Counted from the first letter of the stretch, positions 35,459 through 44,408 are shown. The stretch: DNA of 64,000 nt from Bordetella genomosp. 10 (GCF_002261225.1 NZ_NEVM01000005.1:434001-498000); one strand, 5' to 3'. A program made the numbers and translations. The notes: generated from the letters alone by a model not told the origin.

Positions 35459-36430
35459 GTGGGTATCGACCTTGTTCCCGATCTCGGTGCGCGGGAATTG
35501 CAGGCCATCTGCACCATCGCGGAGTGCGGCAGCTTCATGGCGGCCGCGTTGACGCTCGACATGTCGCAGCCCGCGCTGACACGAACCGTCCAGCGCGTGG
35601 AGAAGGCGGTGGGCCTGGAGCTCTTCCATCGATCCACCCGCCGCATCGAAGTCACGGCCGCCGGCCAGGAATTCATCGCCCTGGCCAACCGCATCCTGGG
35701 CGACCTCAGGATCTCGTTCGCCAACATGCGCGAGATATCGGACGAACAGCGGGGGCGGGTCGTGGTTTCCGCGGTCATGTCCGTGGCCTATACCCACCTT
35801 CCGACGATCATCGGCAGCTACCGCAAATCCCGGCCCAGGATAGAACTGCAGGTGCGCGAGGGCGTGCACGGCGTGGTCATGGAGGACGTCCGCAGCGGCG
35901 TCGCCGACCTGGGCCTGGGCTACATCGACGAAGTCGGGCCGGCATTTTCCGCGGCGCCGCTGAGCCTCGTCGCCTTGCACGTGGTCATGCCGCGGGGACA
36001 TGTCCTGTCGACATGCCCGGAAATAACCATAGACCAACTGGAAGGCTATCCGCTGATCGTGTTGCCGCGCGAAGCGCACACGCGGCGCCTGCTCGACAGC
36101 CGCGCGGCGGTGTCCGGGCTGCTGCTGGAACAGGCGGTCACGGTCCATCACTTCGCGACCATGATGCAGTGCGTCTACGCCGGCGTCGGCCTGGCCATCG
36201 TTCCCGGCGGCGCGGTGCCGGCCGCGCTCCAGGCCGACCTCGTCTCCCGGCCGCTGCAACTGCCGGAACTGACGCGGACCATAGGCACCATCGCCATCAA
36301 GGAAAGAACGCTGACGCCCAGCGCCGCCGGGTTTCTCGCCCACCTGCGGCAGGCGTGGCCGGCGATAGAGGCGTCCTTGGCGACCGCGCCTGCGTCAAGG
36401 ACGGCCAATATCAATACCAATACGGCCTAG
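35459..36430 (+). CDS. LysR-family regulator of the UGSC operon
   Basis: 323 residues. LQAICTIAECGSFMAAALTLDMSQPALTRTVQRVEKAVGLELF is the helix-turn-helix. GTG 35459 has an excellent AAGGAGACACGCC site and was preferred over an ATG inside the end of the preceding gene. The C-terminal tail is Asn/Thr rich. It is co-directional with the operon, 58 bp after the TrxB-like gene. It is unusual for a LysR gene to be last in the operon it would control, and the inverted repeats at 30236-30294 are candidate targets. Confidence 0.86.
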   Translation: MGIDLVPDLGARELQAICTIAECGSFMAAALTLDMSQPALTRTVQRVEKAVGLELFHRSTRRIEVTAAGQEFIALANRILGDLRISFANMREISDEQRGRVVVSAVMSVAYTHLPTIIGSYRKSRPRIELQVREGVHGVVMEDVRSGVADLGLGYIDEVGPAFSAAPLSLVALHVVMPRGHVLSTCPEITIDQLEGYPLIVLPREAHTRRLLDSRAAVSGLLLEQAVTVHHFATMMQCVYAGVGLAIVPGGAVPAALQADLVSRPLQLPELTRTIGTIAIKERTLTPSAAGFLAHLRQAWPAIEASLATAPASRTANINTNTA

Positions 36431-36454
36431 CGGCCACCCTTCCCCTGCCTCCGC

Positions 36455-37984
36455 CTATTCCAGATGCGGATGACGATCCGCCAGGCGCTGGCGGCGCTCG
36501 CGCAGGGAGGCCAGCCTCTCCTCCAGTTCCGCGATCTCGGCGTCGACCTCCTGCACGGTTTCCTCGATGTGGTCGTAGGCCTGTTGCAGCAGGACCTTGG
36601 CCTCGCGCTTGTTGGCGGCGTTCGGCGTGTCGCCGCGCAGCGGGCGGTTGGCGGTTTCGGGCAGGAAGAACGAGGTCACCAGGCCGATGACGGCGGCCAC
36701 GATCAGGTAGTAGGCCGGCATCATCACGTCGTTCGTGCCCTCCACCAGCCAAGCCGCGACGGTCGGCGTCAGGCCGGCGACGATGATGGCGACGTTGAAC
36801 GCGCTGGCCAGCGCACTGTAGCGGATGCGGGTGGGAAACAAGGCCGGCAGGGTGGAGGCCATCACGCCGGTCATGCAGTTCAGCAGGACCGCGATGAGCA
36901 GCAGGCCCAGGAAGATGAGGCCGACATTGTCGCTGCCGATGAAATGGAAGGCGGGGATGGAAAGGATCAACAGGCCGACGCTGCCTATCAGCAGGAAAGG
37001 CTTGCGTCCCACCTTGTCGCTGAGAAAGCCGACGATGGGCTGCACGAACAGCATGCCTATCATCACCACCACGATGATCAGCACCCCATGCTCCTCGGAA
37101 TACCCCAGGCTGCTCGACAGGTAGGTCGGCATGTAGGTCAGCAGCATGTAGTAGGTGATATTGGTCACCAGCACCACGCCGATGCAGATCGACAAGGCCT
37201 TGCGATATTTGAGGAAGATCTCCTTGAAGGACACGGTGGGCCGCTCCTTCAGCGCATCGCGGTCTTCCTTTTCGAGTTTTTCCAGTTGCTGGGTGAAGGC
37301 CGGGGTTTCCTCGGCGGCGTGCCGAAGATACAGGCCCAGCAACCCCAGCGGCCCGGCCACGAAGAATGGCAGGCGCCAGCCCCAATCGAGAAAGCGCTGC
37401 TCCGCCAGCGTCGTGTGCAACAGCACCACCAGCCCCGCCCCCAGCACGAAGCCGGCGATCGATCCGAAATCCAGCCAGCTACCCAGGAAGCCGCGCTGGC
37501 GGTCCGGGGCATATTCCGCGACGAAGATGGCAGCGCCGGTATATTCGCCGCCGACCGAGAAACCCTGGGCCAGCTTGCACAGCAACAGCAGCACGGGCGC
37601 CCACAAACCGATGGCTTCGTAGGACGGGATCAGCCCGATGCAGAAGGTGCTGATCGCCATGATGACGATGGTCAGCGACAGCACCTTCTGCCGCCCGAAG
37701 CGGTCCCCCATGACTCCGAAGAAAACGCCGCCGAGCGGGCGGACGAGAAAAGGCACGGAGAACGTGCCCAACGCGGCGATCGTCTGCACCGCCGGCGAGG
37801 CTTCCGGGAAGAACACCTTGCCCAGGGCCGTGGCGACGAAACCGTAGACGCCGAAGTCGAACCACTCCATGGCGTTGCCGAGCGCGGCGGCCGTGACGGC
37901 TTTCTTGAGTTTGGTGTTATCGATGACGGTGATGTCGTCGATCTGCAAGGGCTGGACCGGCGATGGACTGACGGACTGGCTCAT
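36455..37984 (-). CDS. proP: ProP-type osmolyte:proton symporter
   Basis: A 509-residue MFS carrier of the MHS family. The opening AALGNAMEWFDFGVYGFVATALGKVFFP and the loop GVMGDRFGRQKVLSLT match ProP. The C-terminus EVDAEIAELEERLASLRERRQRLADRHPHLE-like region is a predicted coiled coil, as in the osmosensing tail of E. coli ProP. It imports proline, glycine betaine or similar zwitterions at high osmolarity. It is monocistronic and convergent with the LysR at 35459. The 195-bp upstream gap (37985-38179) presumably holds its promoter. Confidence 0.9.
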   Translation of the reverse strand: MSQSVSPSPVQPLQIDDITVIDNTKLKKAVTAAALGNAMEWFDFGVYGFVATALGKVFFPEASPAVQTIAALGTFSVPFLVRPLGGVFFGVMGDRFGRQKVLSLTIVIMAISTFCIGLIPSYEAIGLWAPVLLLLCKLAQGFSVGGEYTGAAIFVAEYAPDRQRGFLGSWLDFGSIAGFVLGAGLVVLLHTTLAEQRFLDWGWRLPFFVAGPLGLLGLYLRHAAEETPAFTQQLEKLEKEDRDALKERPTVSFKEIFLKYRKALSICIGVVLVTNITYYMLLTYMPTYLSSSLGYSEEHGVLIIVVVMIGMLFVQPIVGFLSDKVGRKPFLLIGSVGLLILSIPAFHFIGSDNVGLIFLGLLLIAVLLNCMTGVMASTLPALFPTRIRYSALASAFNVAIIVAGLTPTVAAWLVEGTNDVMMPAYYLIVAAVIGLVTSFFLPETANRPLRGDTPNAANKREAKVLLQQAYDHIEETVQEVDAEIAELEERLASLRERRQRLADRHPHLE

Positions 37985-38179
37985 GAGACGCTCCTTGTCG
38001 ATATACCCAGATGCGCGGCGAAAAGCGGCAAGAATCTGCCGCCTGCGCTCCGTTCGACATGCCCGGCCATGGCGTGCGGCCCCGATCCCTTCCTTCGAGT
38101 ATGCCCTCCTTTGGGCTTTCGGCGTTATGACACGCCTTCAGATACTGTTACTGGCGTATACAGGCGACGCCCGCGAAAA

Positions 38180-38731
38180 TCAGAGGGCCAGGAGGTCGTG
38201 GCTCGATACGACAATGAGGGCGACGCCTTCGTCTTCGCCGACGGAGACGAGCTTGTGCGGCGACGAGGAATTGAACTGGACGCAATCCCCCACGTCGAGC
38301 AGCTCTTTTCTCGCGCCGATGGTCAGTTCCAGGCGTCCGCTCAGCACATACAGGATTTCCTCGCCGTCATGATGGCTGAGGATGCGCTTGCGGGCCCGCC
38401 CGCCGTTGAACTTGCCGGGGCGGATGACGAAGGCCCGCATCAGGCGGTCGCCATTGGCGCCGGCGACGAGCGTCAGGTATTCGTCGCGCTCGTCGGGCGC
38501 CGCGTCCCTGGCCCTTATCAGCGAAATTTCCTCCGCCTGCTCCGGCTTGCCGAACAAGCGATCGACGTTGACGCCCAATGCATGGGCCAGCTTGAACGCG
38601 GTTTCGATCGAGGGCGTCGAAATGCCCCGTTCCACCTTCGAGATATAGCTGCGGGTCAACCCGCAGGACTGGGCCAACTGCTCCAACGTCAACCCGGCCT
38701 GGACTCGTAGAAGTTTTAGTTTTAAAGCCAC
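38180..38731 (-). CDS. XRE-cupin transcriptional regulator
   Basis: 183 residues. An N-terminal XRE helix-turn-helix (LRVQAGLTLEQLAQSCGLTRSYISKVERGISTPSIETAFKLAHAL) is joined to a C-terminal cupin sensor domain (LSHHDGEEILYVLSGRLELTIG...DVGDCVQFNSSSPHKL). GTG 38731 follows CGAGGG and begins at the conserved ALKLKLLRVQAG. It is co-directional with and downstream of the CoA-transferase/acyl-CoA dehydrogenase/Bug operon. It probably controls that operon or proP. An inverted repeat over its own -10 box suggests autoregulation. Confidence 0.87.
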   Translation of the reverse strand: MALKLKLLRVQAGLTLEQLAQSCGLTRSYISKVERGISTPSIETAFKLAHALGVNVDRLFGKPEQAEEISLIRARDAAPDERDEYLTLVAGANGDRLMRAFVIRPGKFNGGRARKRILSHHDGEEILYVLSGRLELTIGARKELLDVGDCVQFNSSSPHKLVSVGEDEGVALIVVSSHDLLAL

Positions 38732-38770
38732 TCGTGGACCCTCGAGGACAAATTGCCGCGATGCGCAAAC

Positions 38771-38804
38771 CTGCGTACGGGGAAAACCCGGGAATTGTAC
38801 GCAG
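38771..38804 (-). promoter_or_regulatory. Inverted-repeat operator overlapping the XRE-cupin promoter
   Basis: CTGCGTAC (38771-38778) and GTACGCAG (38797-38804) are perfect inverses 26 bp apart. The right arm overlaps a minus-strand TACAAT (-10) at 38794-38799, about 65 nt upstream of the XRE-cupin start. Binding there would block transcription. Confidence 0.5.
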
Positions 38805-38874
38805 AATCCTCTCCAAGCCCATCTGCCGCCCTGGGCCTCCCGCGCGAGCGGGCGCCAGGCGCGGCATGCCACCG

Positions 38875-39558
38875 TTATTGCATCAAGCGCCCCTCGGCCG
38901 TGATCGCGGCCGGCCGTCCATCGATGAGCAAGGGCGCGCCCGTCATGGATCGCAGCGTATCCAGGTCCGTTCCCTCGACCGCCGCGTCTAGCCGAAAGCC
39001 CCGCGGCGTGACCGAGAGGATGCAATGGTTGGTGAAAACCCGCCGGACCACGCCCATGGCCGTCAAGGGCAAGCTGCACGCCTCGACCAGCCTGGCCGCG
39101 CCGGTCTTGGTGACGTGCTCCATCATCACCCATATCTGCTTCGCGCCGACGGCCAGGTCGATGGCGCCGCCGATCGCCGGCGGCGAACCGTCCGCGCGGC
39201 CGGTGCTCCAGTTCGCCAGATCGCCGCCGGAAGACACCTCGAAAGCGCCAAGCACGGCGACGTCGATGTGCCCGCCGCGCATCATCGCGAAGGCCAGGCT
39301 GGAGTCGAAATAGGCGCCGCCCTCGTTGATCGTGACCGGGCTCTTGCCGGCGTTGATCAAGTCGTAGTCCTCCAGGCCCGGCGCCGGCTTCGGACCGAGA
39401 TGGAGTATGCCGTTTTCGCTATGGAGGATGACGTCGGAATCGTCCGGCAGATAATCGGCCACGGCGGTGGGCGCGCCTATCCCCAGATTGACGAATGCCC
39501 CCGCGGGCAGCGAGGCGGCCACCAGCCTTGCCAGGTTTTCGCGAGACAAGCCTTTCAT
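38875..39558 (-). CDS. CoA-transferase subunit B (3-oxoacid type)
   Basis: A 227-residue beta subunit of a class I CoA-transferase. The catalytic Glu is in VILHSENGILHLG (the S-E-N-G motif), and GAPTAVADYLP and AFMMRGGHIDVAVLGAFEV-type segments are conserved. Its ATG overlaps the stop of subunit A as ATGA, so the two are made together. The substrate is unknown: 3-oxoadipate, acetoacetate and branched 3-oxoacids are options for the family. Confidence 0.9.
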   Translation of the reverse strand: MKGLSRENLARLVAASLPAGAFVNLGIGAPTAVADYLPDDSDVILHSENGILHLGPKPAPGLEDYDLINAGKSPVTINEGGAYFDSSLAFAMMRGGHIDVAVLGAFEVSSGGDLANWSTGRADGSPPAIGGAIDLAVGAKQIWVMMEHVTKTGAARLVEACSLPLTAMGVVRRVFTNHCILSVTPRGFRLDAAVEGTDLDTLRSMTGAPLLIDGRPAAITAEGRLMQ

Positions 39559-40217
39559 ACCGCCTCCTGCAGGAAAACGCGGTCGACGAAAATGCACGGC
39601 GTGACGATGGCCTCCGGGTCGAGCGCGCCCGGCGCCAGGATCTCGGCCACCTCCACGACGACGGTTTCGGCCGCGGTCGCCATCACCGCCTGATGATTCC
39701 TCGCCGTCTTGTTATAGACGACGTTGCCCAAGGTATCGGCCGCCCGCCCCCGCAACAATGCGAAGTCCGCCTTCAGCGGAACTTCCAGCAGATAAGGCTT
39801 GCCGCCGACTTCGATGATCTGCTTGCCTTCGGCGAACCGGGTGCCTACCCCCACCGGGCTGAGAAAGCCGCCCAGGCCGGCGCCGCCCGCGCGGATCCGC
39901 TCCACCAGGGTGCCTTGCGGCACGAGTTCCAGCTCCACGCTGCCGGCGCGATACTGCTCGGCGAAGGCTTCGGCGTTCCTGGGATAGGAACAGACGATCT
40001 TCCGGACGATGCGCGCCTCGAACCAGGCGGCCAGGTCCACGCCGCCGGCGCCCGCATTGTTGGATATCACGGTCAGGTCACGGACGCCGGCGTCGAGCAC
40101 GGCCGTGATGAGACGACGCGGCAAGCCCGCGCCGCCAAAGCCGCCGACCATGACGACCGCCCCGTCCCGCATGCCCTCGATCGCGGCATCGGGCCCCGCT
40201 ACAACCACGTTCCTCAC
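39555..40217 (-). CDS. CoA-transferase subunit A (3-oxoacid type)
   Basis: A 220-residue alpha subunit. DGAVVMVGGFGGAGLPRRLITAVLD is the CoA-binding glycine loop, and FLSPVGVGTRFAEGKQIIEVGGKPYLLE matches the 3-oxoacid CoA-transferase family. The start is GTG 40217, located immediately after the acyl-CoA dehydrogenase stop and behind AGGGGAAG. Same operon as the dehydrogenase and Bug receptor. Confidence 0.9.
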   Translation of the reverse strand: MRNVVVAGPDAAIEGMRDGAVVMVGGFGGAGLPRRLITAVLDAGVRDLTVISNNAGAGGVDLAAWFEARIVRKIVCSYPRNAEAFAEQYRAGSVELELVPQGTLVERIRAGGAGLGGFLSPVGVGTRFAEGKQIIEVGGKPYLLEVPLKADFALLRGRAADTLGNVVYNKTARNHQAVMATAAETVVVEVAEILAPGALDPEAIVTPCIFVDRVFLQEAV

Positions 40218-40218
40218 G

Positions 40219-41451
40219 TCACTTCCCCTGTTCAGTACTGGGATAATCCTTCAGCAGCCCCTTGCCGATCCGGTCCAGCAGCAATTGCCCGGTGCCGTCC
40301 GTATAGGCGGAGAACCGCAGTTCGGCCTGGTGCATGGCCAGCCGCATCCCCGAGGTCGCGCCACGGGCGCCGACGCAGCGCACGCACTGGTCCAGTCCCC
40401 AGATCGCCGTGTCGACCGCGAACTTCTTGGCCTGCGCGGCCAGGGTGATGGCGGCATCGCCGCTTTCGATACGCTGCGCCGCCAGGACGGCCAGCGCGTT
40501 GGCCGCCTCCAGCCGCGTCGCGACCTCGGCCAGCTCCCAACGCAGGCCTTGATGGTCGAGCAAGGACTGCCCGAACGCCGTCCGCTGGCGGCAATAGGCA
40601 ATGGCATCGCACAGCGCCGCGTGCAGCGTCGCCGTGCACATGGCGGCGACGTGGACCCGCGCCGCGGTGATGGAAGCGAGGGAAGCCTTGAACGCCTCCC
40701 CCGGCGCATTGAACATGGCCCAATCGGGAACGAAATGCCGGTCGAAGACGAGCTCCGCGCAACGGAACGAGTGGCCGCCGACAGACGGCATGGGCCGGCG
40801 CGCATAACTGCCGGACGGCGCCGACATATCGACCAGGAAGCTGGCGATCTGGCCGTCCTGCGTTCCGCTTCCCTTTACCTTCGCCAGGACGAGGGGACAA
40901 TTCACCACGGCGCCGTTCGTTACCCAGGCCTTGGAGCCGGAGATCAGCCAGCCGCCGTCGACCCGCGCCGCCTCGGTGCGCAAGGCGCCGAGATCGCTGC
41001 CTGCCTCGGGCTCGGTGAGCGCCGGAGCGCCCAGCAATCGGCCGCGCATGAATCCCTCCAGCAACGCCGCGCGCTGGGTGTCCGAACCGCTTCGGGCCAG
41101 GCGCGTCACGGAGCCCTGCAGATTGTTCAGCGCGAAAGCCGTGGCGAAGCTATGCCGCGCGACTTCCTGGGCAATCCGGATCTTGCACGGATAGGAAGCG
41201 CCATGGCCGCCCTGCTCGCGCGGCACCTGCAAGGATAAGAAGCCCTCCCCCGCCCAGTCGTCGATCAGCGACGACGCATAGGGCCTGCCCTCGATAAAGG
41301 CGGCCAGCGGCTCATGCGCCAGGCGCTCGTCGCAGAATCGGCGCGCGCGCCGCACCAGTTCGAGCTCCCGCTCCGTGAGCAAGGCATCGAGCTGCGCGTA
41401 GAAGCCGGATGAAGAAGGGATGCGCTGTGTCGTTGGCAATGATGCGCTCAT
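40219..41451 (-). CDS. Acyl-CoA dehydrogenase family protein with Asp at the usual catalytic Glu
   Basis: A 410-residue flavoenzyme. The FAD/substrate signature LTEPEAGSDLGALRTEA and the middle domain GSKAWVTNGA are intact. Near the C-terminus the family pattern YEGT appears as AYTDGTGQLLLDRIGKGLL, so Asp occupies the place of the catalytic Glu, or the base lies elsewhere. It would act on an acyl-CoA made by the adjacent CoA-transferase pair. ATG 41451 follows CGAGG. It starts 50 bp after the Bug gene stop and precedes subunit A. Confidence 0.87.
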   Translation of the reverse strand: MSASLPTTQRIPSSSGFYAQLDALLTERELELVRRARRFCDERLAHEPLAAFIEGRPYASSLIDDWAGEGFLSLQVPREQGGHGASYPCKIRIAQEVARHSFATAFALNNLQGSVTRLARSGSDTQRAALLEGFMRGRLLGAPALTEPEAGSDLGALRTEAARVDGGWLISGSKAWVTNGAVVNCPLVLAKVKGSGTQDGQIASFLVDMSAPSGSYARRPMPSVGGHSFRCAELVFDRHFVPDWAMFNAPGEAFKASLASITAARVHVAAMCTATLHAALCDAIAYCRQRTAFGQSLLDHQGLRWELAEVATRLEAANALAVLAAQRIESGDAAITLAAQAKKFAVDTAIWGLDQCVRCVGARGATSGMRLAMHQAELRFSAYTDGTGQLLLDRIGKGLLKDYPSTEQGK

Positions 41452-41476
41452 CGCTGGCCTCGGTGGATGGGACCCG

Positions 41477-41514
41477 GTTGATCGGACTCAGTTGATCGGA
41501 TTCAGTTGATCGGA
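41477..41514. repeat. Three 14-bp direct repeats at the end of the Bug gene
   Basis: GTTGATCGGAYTCA recurs at 41477, 41491 and 41505. The copies include the last codons and stop of the Bug gene at 41502, so its tail has been tandemly duplicated into the intergenic gap. Confidence 0.75.
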
Positions 41515-42482
41515 ATATGGGCGTCGGCCACGAATTTCTTCCAATAGGCGATTTCGCGGACGACGTCGTCATGAAAAGACGTGGGCGTGGAACCCGGAAT
41601 GGAGGCGGCGCCGATGGCGGCCAACTGCGCCTGGAAGGCCTGGTCGTGCGCGAGGACGTCGAGCGCCTTGCTCAGCCGCCCGACCACCGCGGCCGGCATC
41701 CCGGGCGGACCGGCGAGCCCGAACCACGGCGACAATTCCATGGGCCTGGCGCCCGCCTCCGCCAGGGTCGGCACGTCGGGAAAGGCCGGGGAACGTTCAG
41801 GCGCCGCCATGGCGAGGGGCTTGAGCATCCCGGCCTTGACCTGCGTCGCGATGGTGGCTTCGGTAAAGAACCCCACCTGCACGGTTCCGGCGATCAGGTC
41901 GGTGATGGGCTGCGCGCCGCCGGGGTAGCTGACGAAGGTCATTTTCACGCCATTGTCCAGATCGAACAGCTCGCCGCCGATATGGGAGGTGGCGCCGTAG
42001 GTGCCGCCGAAATTCAACTCGCCGGGGTGCGCCTTCGCGTAGGCGATAAGCGCCTTCACATTGGACACCGGCAACTTCGGATTCACGACGAGCAGATTGC
42101 GTTGCTTGGCTATCTTGCCGATGTAGGTGAAGTCCTTCTCGGCATCGTACGGCAGCGTCTTGTTGAGCGCGACGCCGCGCGTCTGCGACGATTCGACGCC
42201 CACCAGCAAGGTGTAGCCGTCGGGGCGCGAGGTCGCGACGATGCGGGCCGCGATGACGCCGCCCGCGCCGCCGCGGTTCTCCACGATCACCGACTGGCCG
42301 AGCTGCTCGGCCAGTCCCTTGCCGATGATGCGGGCGATGATGTCCGTCGGACCGCCCGGCGGAAACCCGACGAGCAGGCGTATGGGTTTGCCGGGATAGT
42401 CGTCCGCGGCCCTGGCGATGCCTATCGTCGCCGCCAGGGTGCAAACGCCCACGGCGAGTACACGTGACCATCCGAATCTCAT
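41502..42482 (-). CDS. Bug-family tripartite tricarboxylate transporter receptor
   Basis: 326 residues with a Sec signal (VLAVGVCTLAATIGIARA). Conserved blocks are YPGKPIRLLVGFPPGGPTDIIAR, ENRGGAGGVIAARIVA and FPDVPTLAEAGARPMEL. The ligand is unknown, probably the acid processed by the co-directional acyl-CoA dehydrogenase and CoA-transferase. ATG 42482 follows AAAGGGGAAGTTC. First gene of the 42482-38180 operon, divergent from the TetR gene at 42740. The third Bug protein of the window. Confidence 0.9.
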   Translation of the reverse strand: MRFGWSRVLAVGVCTLAATIGIARAADDYPGKPIRLLVGFPPGGPTDIIARIIGKGLAEQLGQSVIVENRGGAGGVIAARIVATSRPDGYTLLVGVESSQTRGVALNKTLPYDAEKDFTYIGKIAKQRNLLVVNPKLPVSNVKALIAYAKAHPGELNFGGTYGATSHIGGELFDLDNGVKMTFVSYPGGAQPITDLIAGTVQVGFFTEATIATQVKAGMLKPLAMAAPERSPAFPDVPTLAEAGARPMELSPWFGLAGPPGMPAAVVGRLSKALDVLAHDQAFQAQLAAIGAASIPGSTPTSFHDDVVREIAYWKKFVADAHIPIN

Positions 42483-42547
42483 GAACTTCCCCTTTTTGGT
42501 CCAGGCCGCGCTCCTGGGCGCGGTGAGGAGAAGTATGTTTGCTTAGA

Positions 42548-42586
42548 ACACTTTGTGTCATTAGGGAAACTACCGACACTTTGCGT
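42548..42586. promoter_or_regulatory. Repeated ACAC-N3-GTGT-type sites before the Bug gene
   Basis: ACACTTTGTGT at 42548-42558 is a palindrome. ACACTTTGCGT at 42576-42586 is a near copy 28 bp away. Both lie 66-104 bp upstream of the Bug start. A similar GACACATTGTGTC is found at 46253. Confidence 0.5.
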
Positions 42587-42704
42587 TCATGCGATATAAA
42601 TGCCCTTATTCGATCGCCAGAAATCCTACTTTCTTATTTATTATCAATATATTAATTAATTTCTCATGAAAAAATAAGGGCTAAACGAACGTACCACTCA
42701 CTGC

Positions 42705-42732
42705 TTGAAATAGAAGACGACCGGTCTATAAT
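42705..42732 (+). promoter_or_regulatory. Promoter of the TetR gene with an internal operator
   Basis: TTGAAA-N16-TATAAT is a strong sigma-70 promoter. The palindrome AGAC-N5-GTCT (42715-42727) sits in its spacer and touches the -10. The expected start at about 42739-42740 coincides with the ATG, so the message may be leaderless and autorepressed. Confidence 0.65.
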
Positions 42733-42739
42733 TCGCCGC

Positions 42740-43378
42740 ATGGACACAAAATCACCCGCCACCCGCCGTGGCCGCCGCAGCCAGGCCGATGCCGCGCTCG
42801 CCGTCGTCGAAACGCGCGCCATCCTCGTTCGCATCGGCATGGAGATGCTGACCGAACAGGGGTTCAGCGCGACCGGACTCGACGCCATCCTGAAACGCGC
42901 GACGGTGCCCAAGGGGTCCTTCTATCACTACTTCAAGAACAAGGAAGACTTCGGGTTGCAGGTCATGCAGGCCTATGACGAATACTTTCGGAGAAAGCTC
43001 GATCGCTGGCTGCTCGACGACGGCGTCGATCCGTTGCGGCGGATTTTCAATTTCGTCGACGACGCCAAGCTGGGGATGGCCAGGCACGGCTTCTCGCGCG
43101 GTTGCCTCATCGGCAATTTCGGCCAGGAAGTGGGCACGCTTCCGCCCGCCTACCGTGGCTACATGAACGAAATCCTCCAGGCCTGGGAAGCGAAGGTGGC
43201 CGCCTGCTTCGCCCTGGCGCGCGACGCGGGCCAGATCAGGAAGGACGCCGACTGCGCGGCGCTGGCTCGCTTCTTCTGGATAGGCTGGGAAGGCGCGGTC
43301 TTGCGCGCCAGGATGATGCGGGAGCCCGGCCCGCTCGATATCTTCATCCAGGGCTTCGTCAATGGCGTCACGCCGTAG
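42740..43378 (+). CDS. TetR-family regulator, AcuR-like
   Basis: 212 residues. Residues about 27-75 form the TetR helix-turn-helix (GMEMLTEQGFSATGLDAILKRATVPKGSFYHYFKNKEDF). The C-terminal ligand domain contains the conserved RGCLIGNFGQEVG stretch found in AcuR/NemR-like repressors that sense reactive electrophiles. The next gene is an acryloyl-CoA-reductase-like enzyme, matching acuR-acuI pairing. There is no ribosome site before the ATG. An operator-like palindrome lies in its promoter. Confidence 0.87.
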   Translation: MDTKSPATRRGRRSQADAALAVVETRAILVRIGMEMLTEQGFSATGLDAILKRATVPKGSFYHYFKNKEDFGLQVMQAYDEYFRRKLDRWLLDDGVDPLRRIFNFVDDAKLGMARHGFSRGCLIGNFGQEVGTLPPAYRGYMNEILQAWEAKVAACFALARDAGQIRKDADCAALARFFWIGWEGAVLRARMMREPGPLDIFIQGFVNGVTP

Positions 43379-43424
43379 CGGACCGCCGAACCACAACGAA
43401 TTCATCACCGATACGGAGCTGAAA

Positions 43425-44408
43425 GTGTTCAACGCAATCTTGATCGACAAGAATGACCAGGGCCAGCAGGCCACGCTGCAATCGATTTCGGAAGACCGCC
43501 TGCCGGAAGGCGATGTATTGGTCGAGGTGGAATACAGCACGCTCAACTTCAAGGACGGCCTGGCCATCACCGGCAAGGGCCCTATCGTGCGCAGCTTCCC
43601 CATGATTCCCGGCATCGACTTCGCCGGCGTGGTGCGGCAAAGCACGCACCCGGACTACGCGGCCGGCCAGCGCGTCATCCTCAACGGCTGGGGCGTCGGC
43701 GAACAGCATTGGGGCGGCCTGTCCCAGCTCGCCCGGGTCAAGGGAGACTGGCTGATCCATGCGCCCGAGGGCATCTCCACGCACCAGGCGATGGCGATCG
43801 GCACGGCCGGCTATACGGCCATGCTTTGCGTCATGGCGCTGGAGAAAGCCGGCGTCACGAAGGACGCCGGGGACGTCCTGGTCACCGGCGCGAACGGGGG
43901 CGTCGGTGGATTCTCCGTCGCCATCCTGAACAAGCTCGGCTATCGCGTCATCGCCGCCACGGGGCGCCCCCAGGAAGCGGACTATCTGCGCAAGCTGGGC
44001 GCGGCCGAGATCATCGACCGGGCCACCTTGTCCAACCCCGGCAAACCCCTGCAAAAGGAAAGATGGGCGGCCGCCATCGACTCGGTGGGCAGCCATACGC
44101 TTGCGAACGTGTGCGCCGCCACGAAGGCCGATGGCGCGGTGGCCGCCTGCGGGATGGCCCAGGGCCTGGACTTCCCGGGCTCCGTCGCGCCCTTCATCCT
44201 GCGCGGCGTGAAGCTGCTGGGCATCAACAGCGTCACGCGTCCGCGCGCCGAACGCGAAGCGGCCTGGGCAAGGCTGAGCCGCGACCTGCCGCCGGAGGCA
44301 ACCGGCGATATCGGAAAAGACATTCCGTTGAGCGCCGCCATCCAGGCCGCGCACGATCTGGTCGCCGGGCATATCCGCGGACGCCTGGTCGTCGACGTGA
44401 ACGAATAG
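43425..44408 (+). CDS. acuI: AcuI/YhdH-type acryloyl-CoA reductase (medium-chain dehydrogenase family)
   Basis: Reduces acryloyl-CoA to propionyl-CoA with NADPH, protecting the cell from an electrophile. The 327-residue length agrees with YhdH/AcuI (about 325). STLNFKDGLAITGKGPIVRSFPMIPGIDFAG is the family opening, and VLVTGANGGVGGFSVAILNKLGYRVIAATG the coenzyme-binding region. No zinc ligands are present, as expected. GTG 43425 follows GGAG and is where homology begins. It is 46 bp behind acuR-like and likely co-regulated. Acrylate or DMSP as the source is inferred. Confidence 0.9.
   Translation: MFNAILIDKNDQGQQATLQSISEDRLPEGDVLVEVEYSTLNFKDGLAITGKGPIVRSFPMIPGIDFAGVVRQSTHPDYAAGQRVILNGWGVGEQHWGGLSQLARVKGDWLIHAPEGISTHQAMAIGTAGYTAMLCVMALEKAGVTKDAGDVLVTGANGGVGGFSVAILNKLGYRVIAATGRPQEADYLRKLGAAEIIDRATLSNPGKPLQKERWAAAIDSVGSHTLANVCAATKADGAVAACGMAQGLDFPGSVAPFILRGVKLLGINSVTRPRAEREAAWARLSRDLPPEATGDIGKDIPLSAAIQAAHDLVAGHIRGRLVVDVNE

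Noticed and set aside
41477..41514. CRISPR-like array
   Set aside because: Units are only 14 bp, contiguous, without unique spacers, and derive from a gene end.
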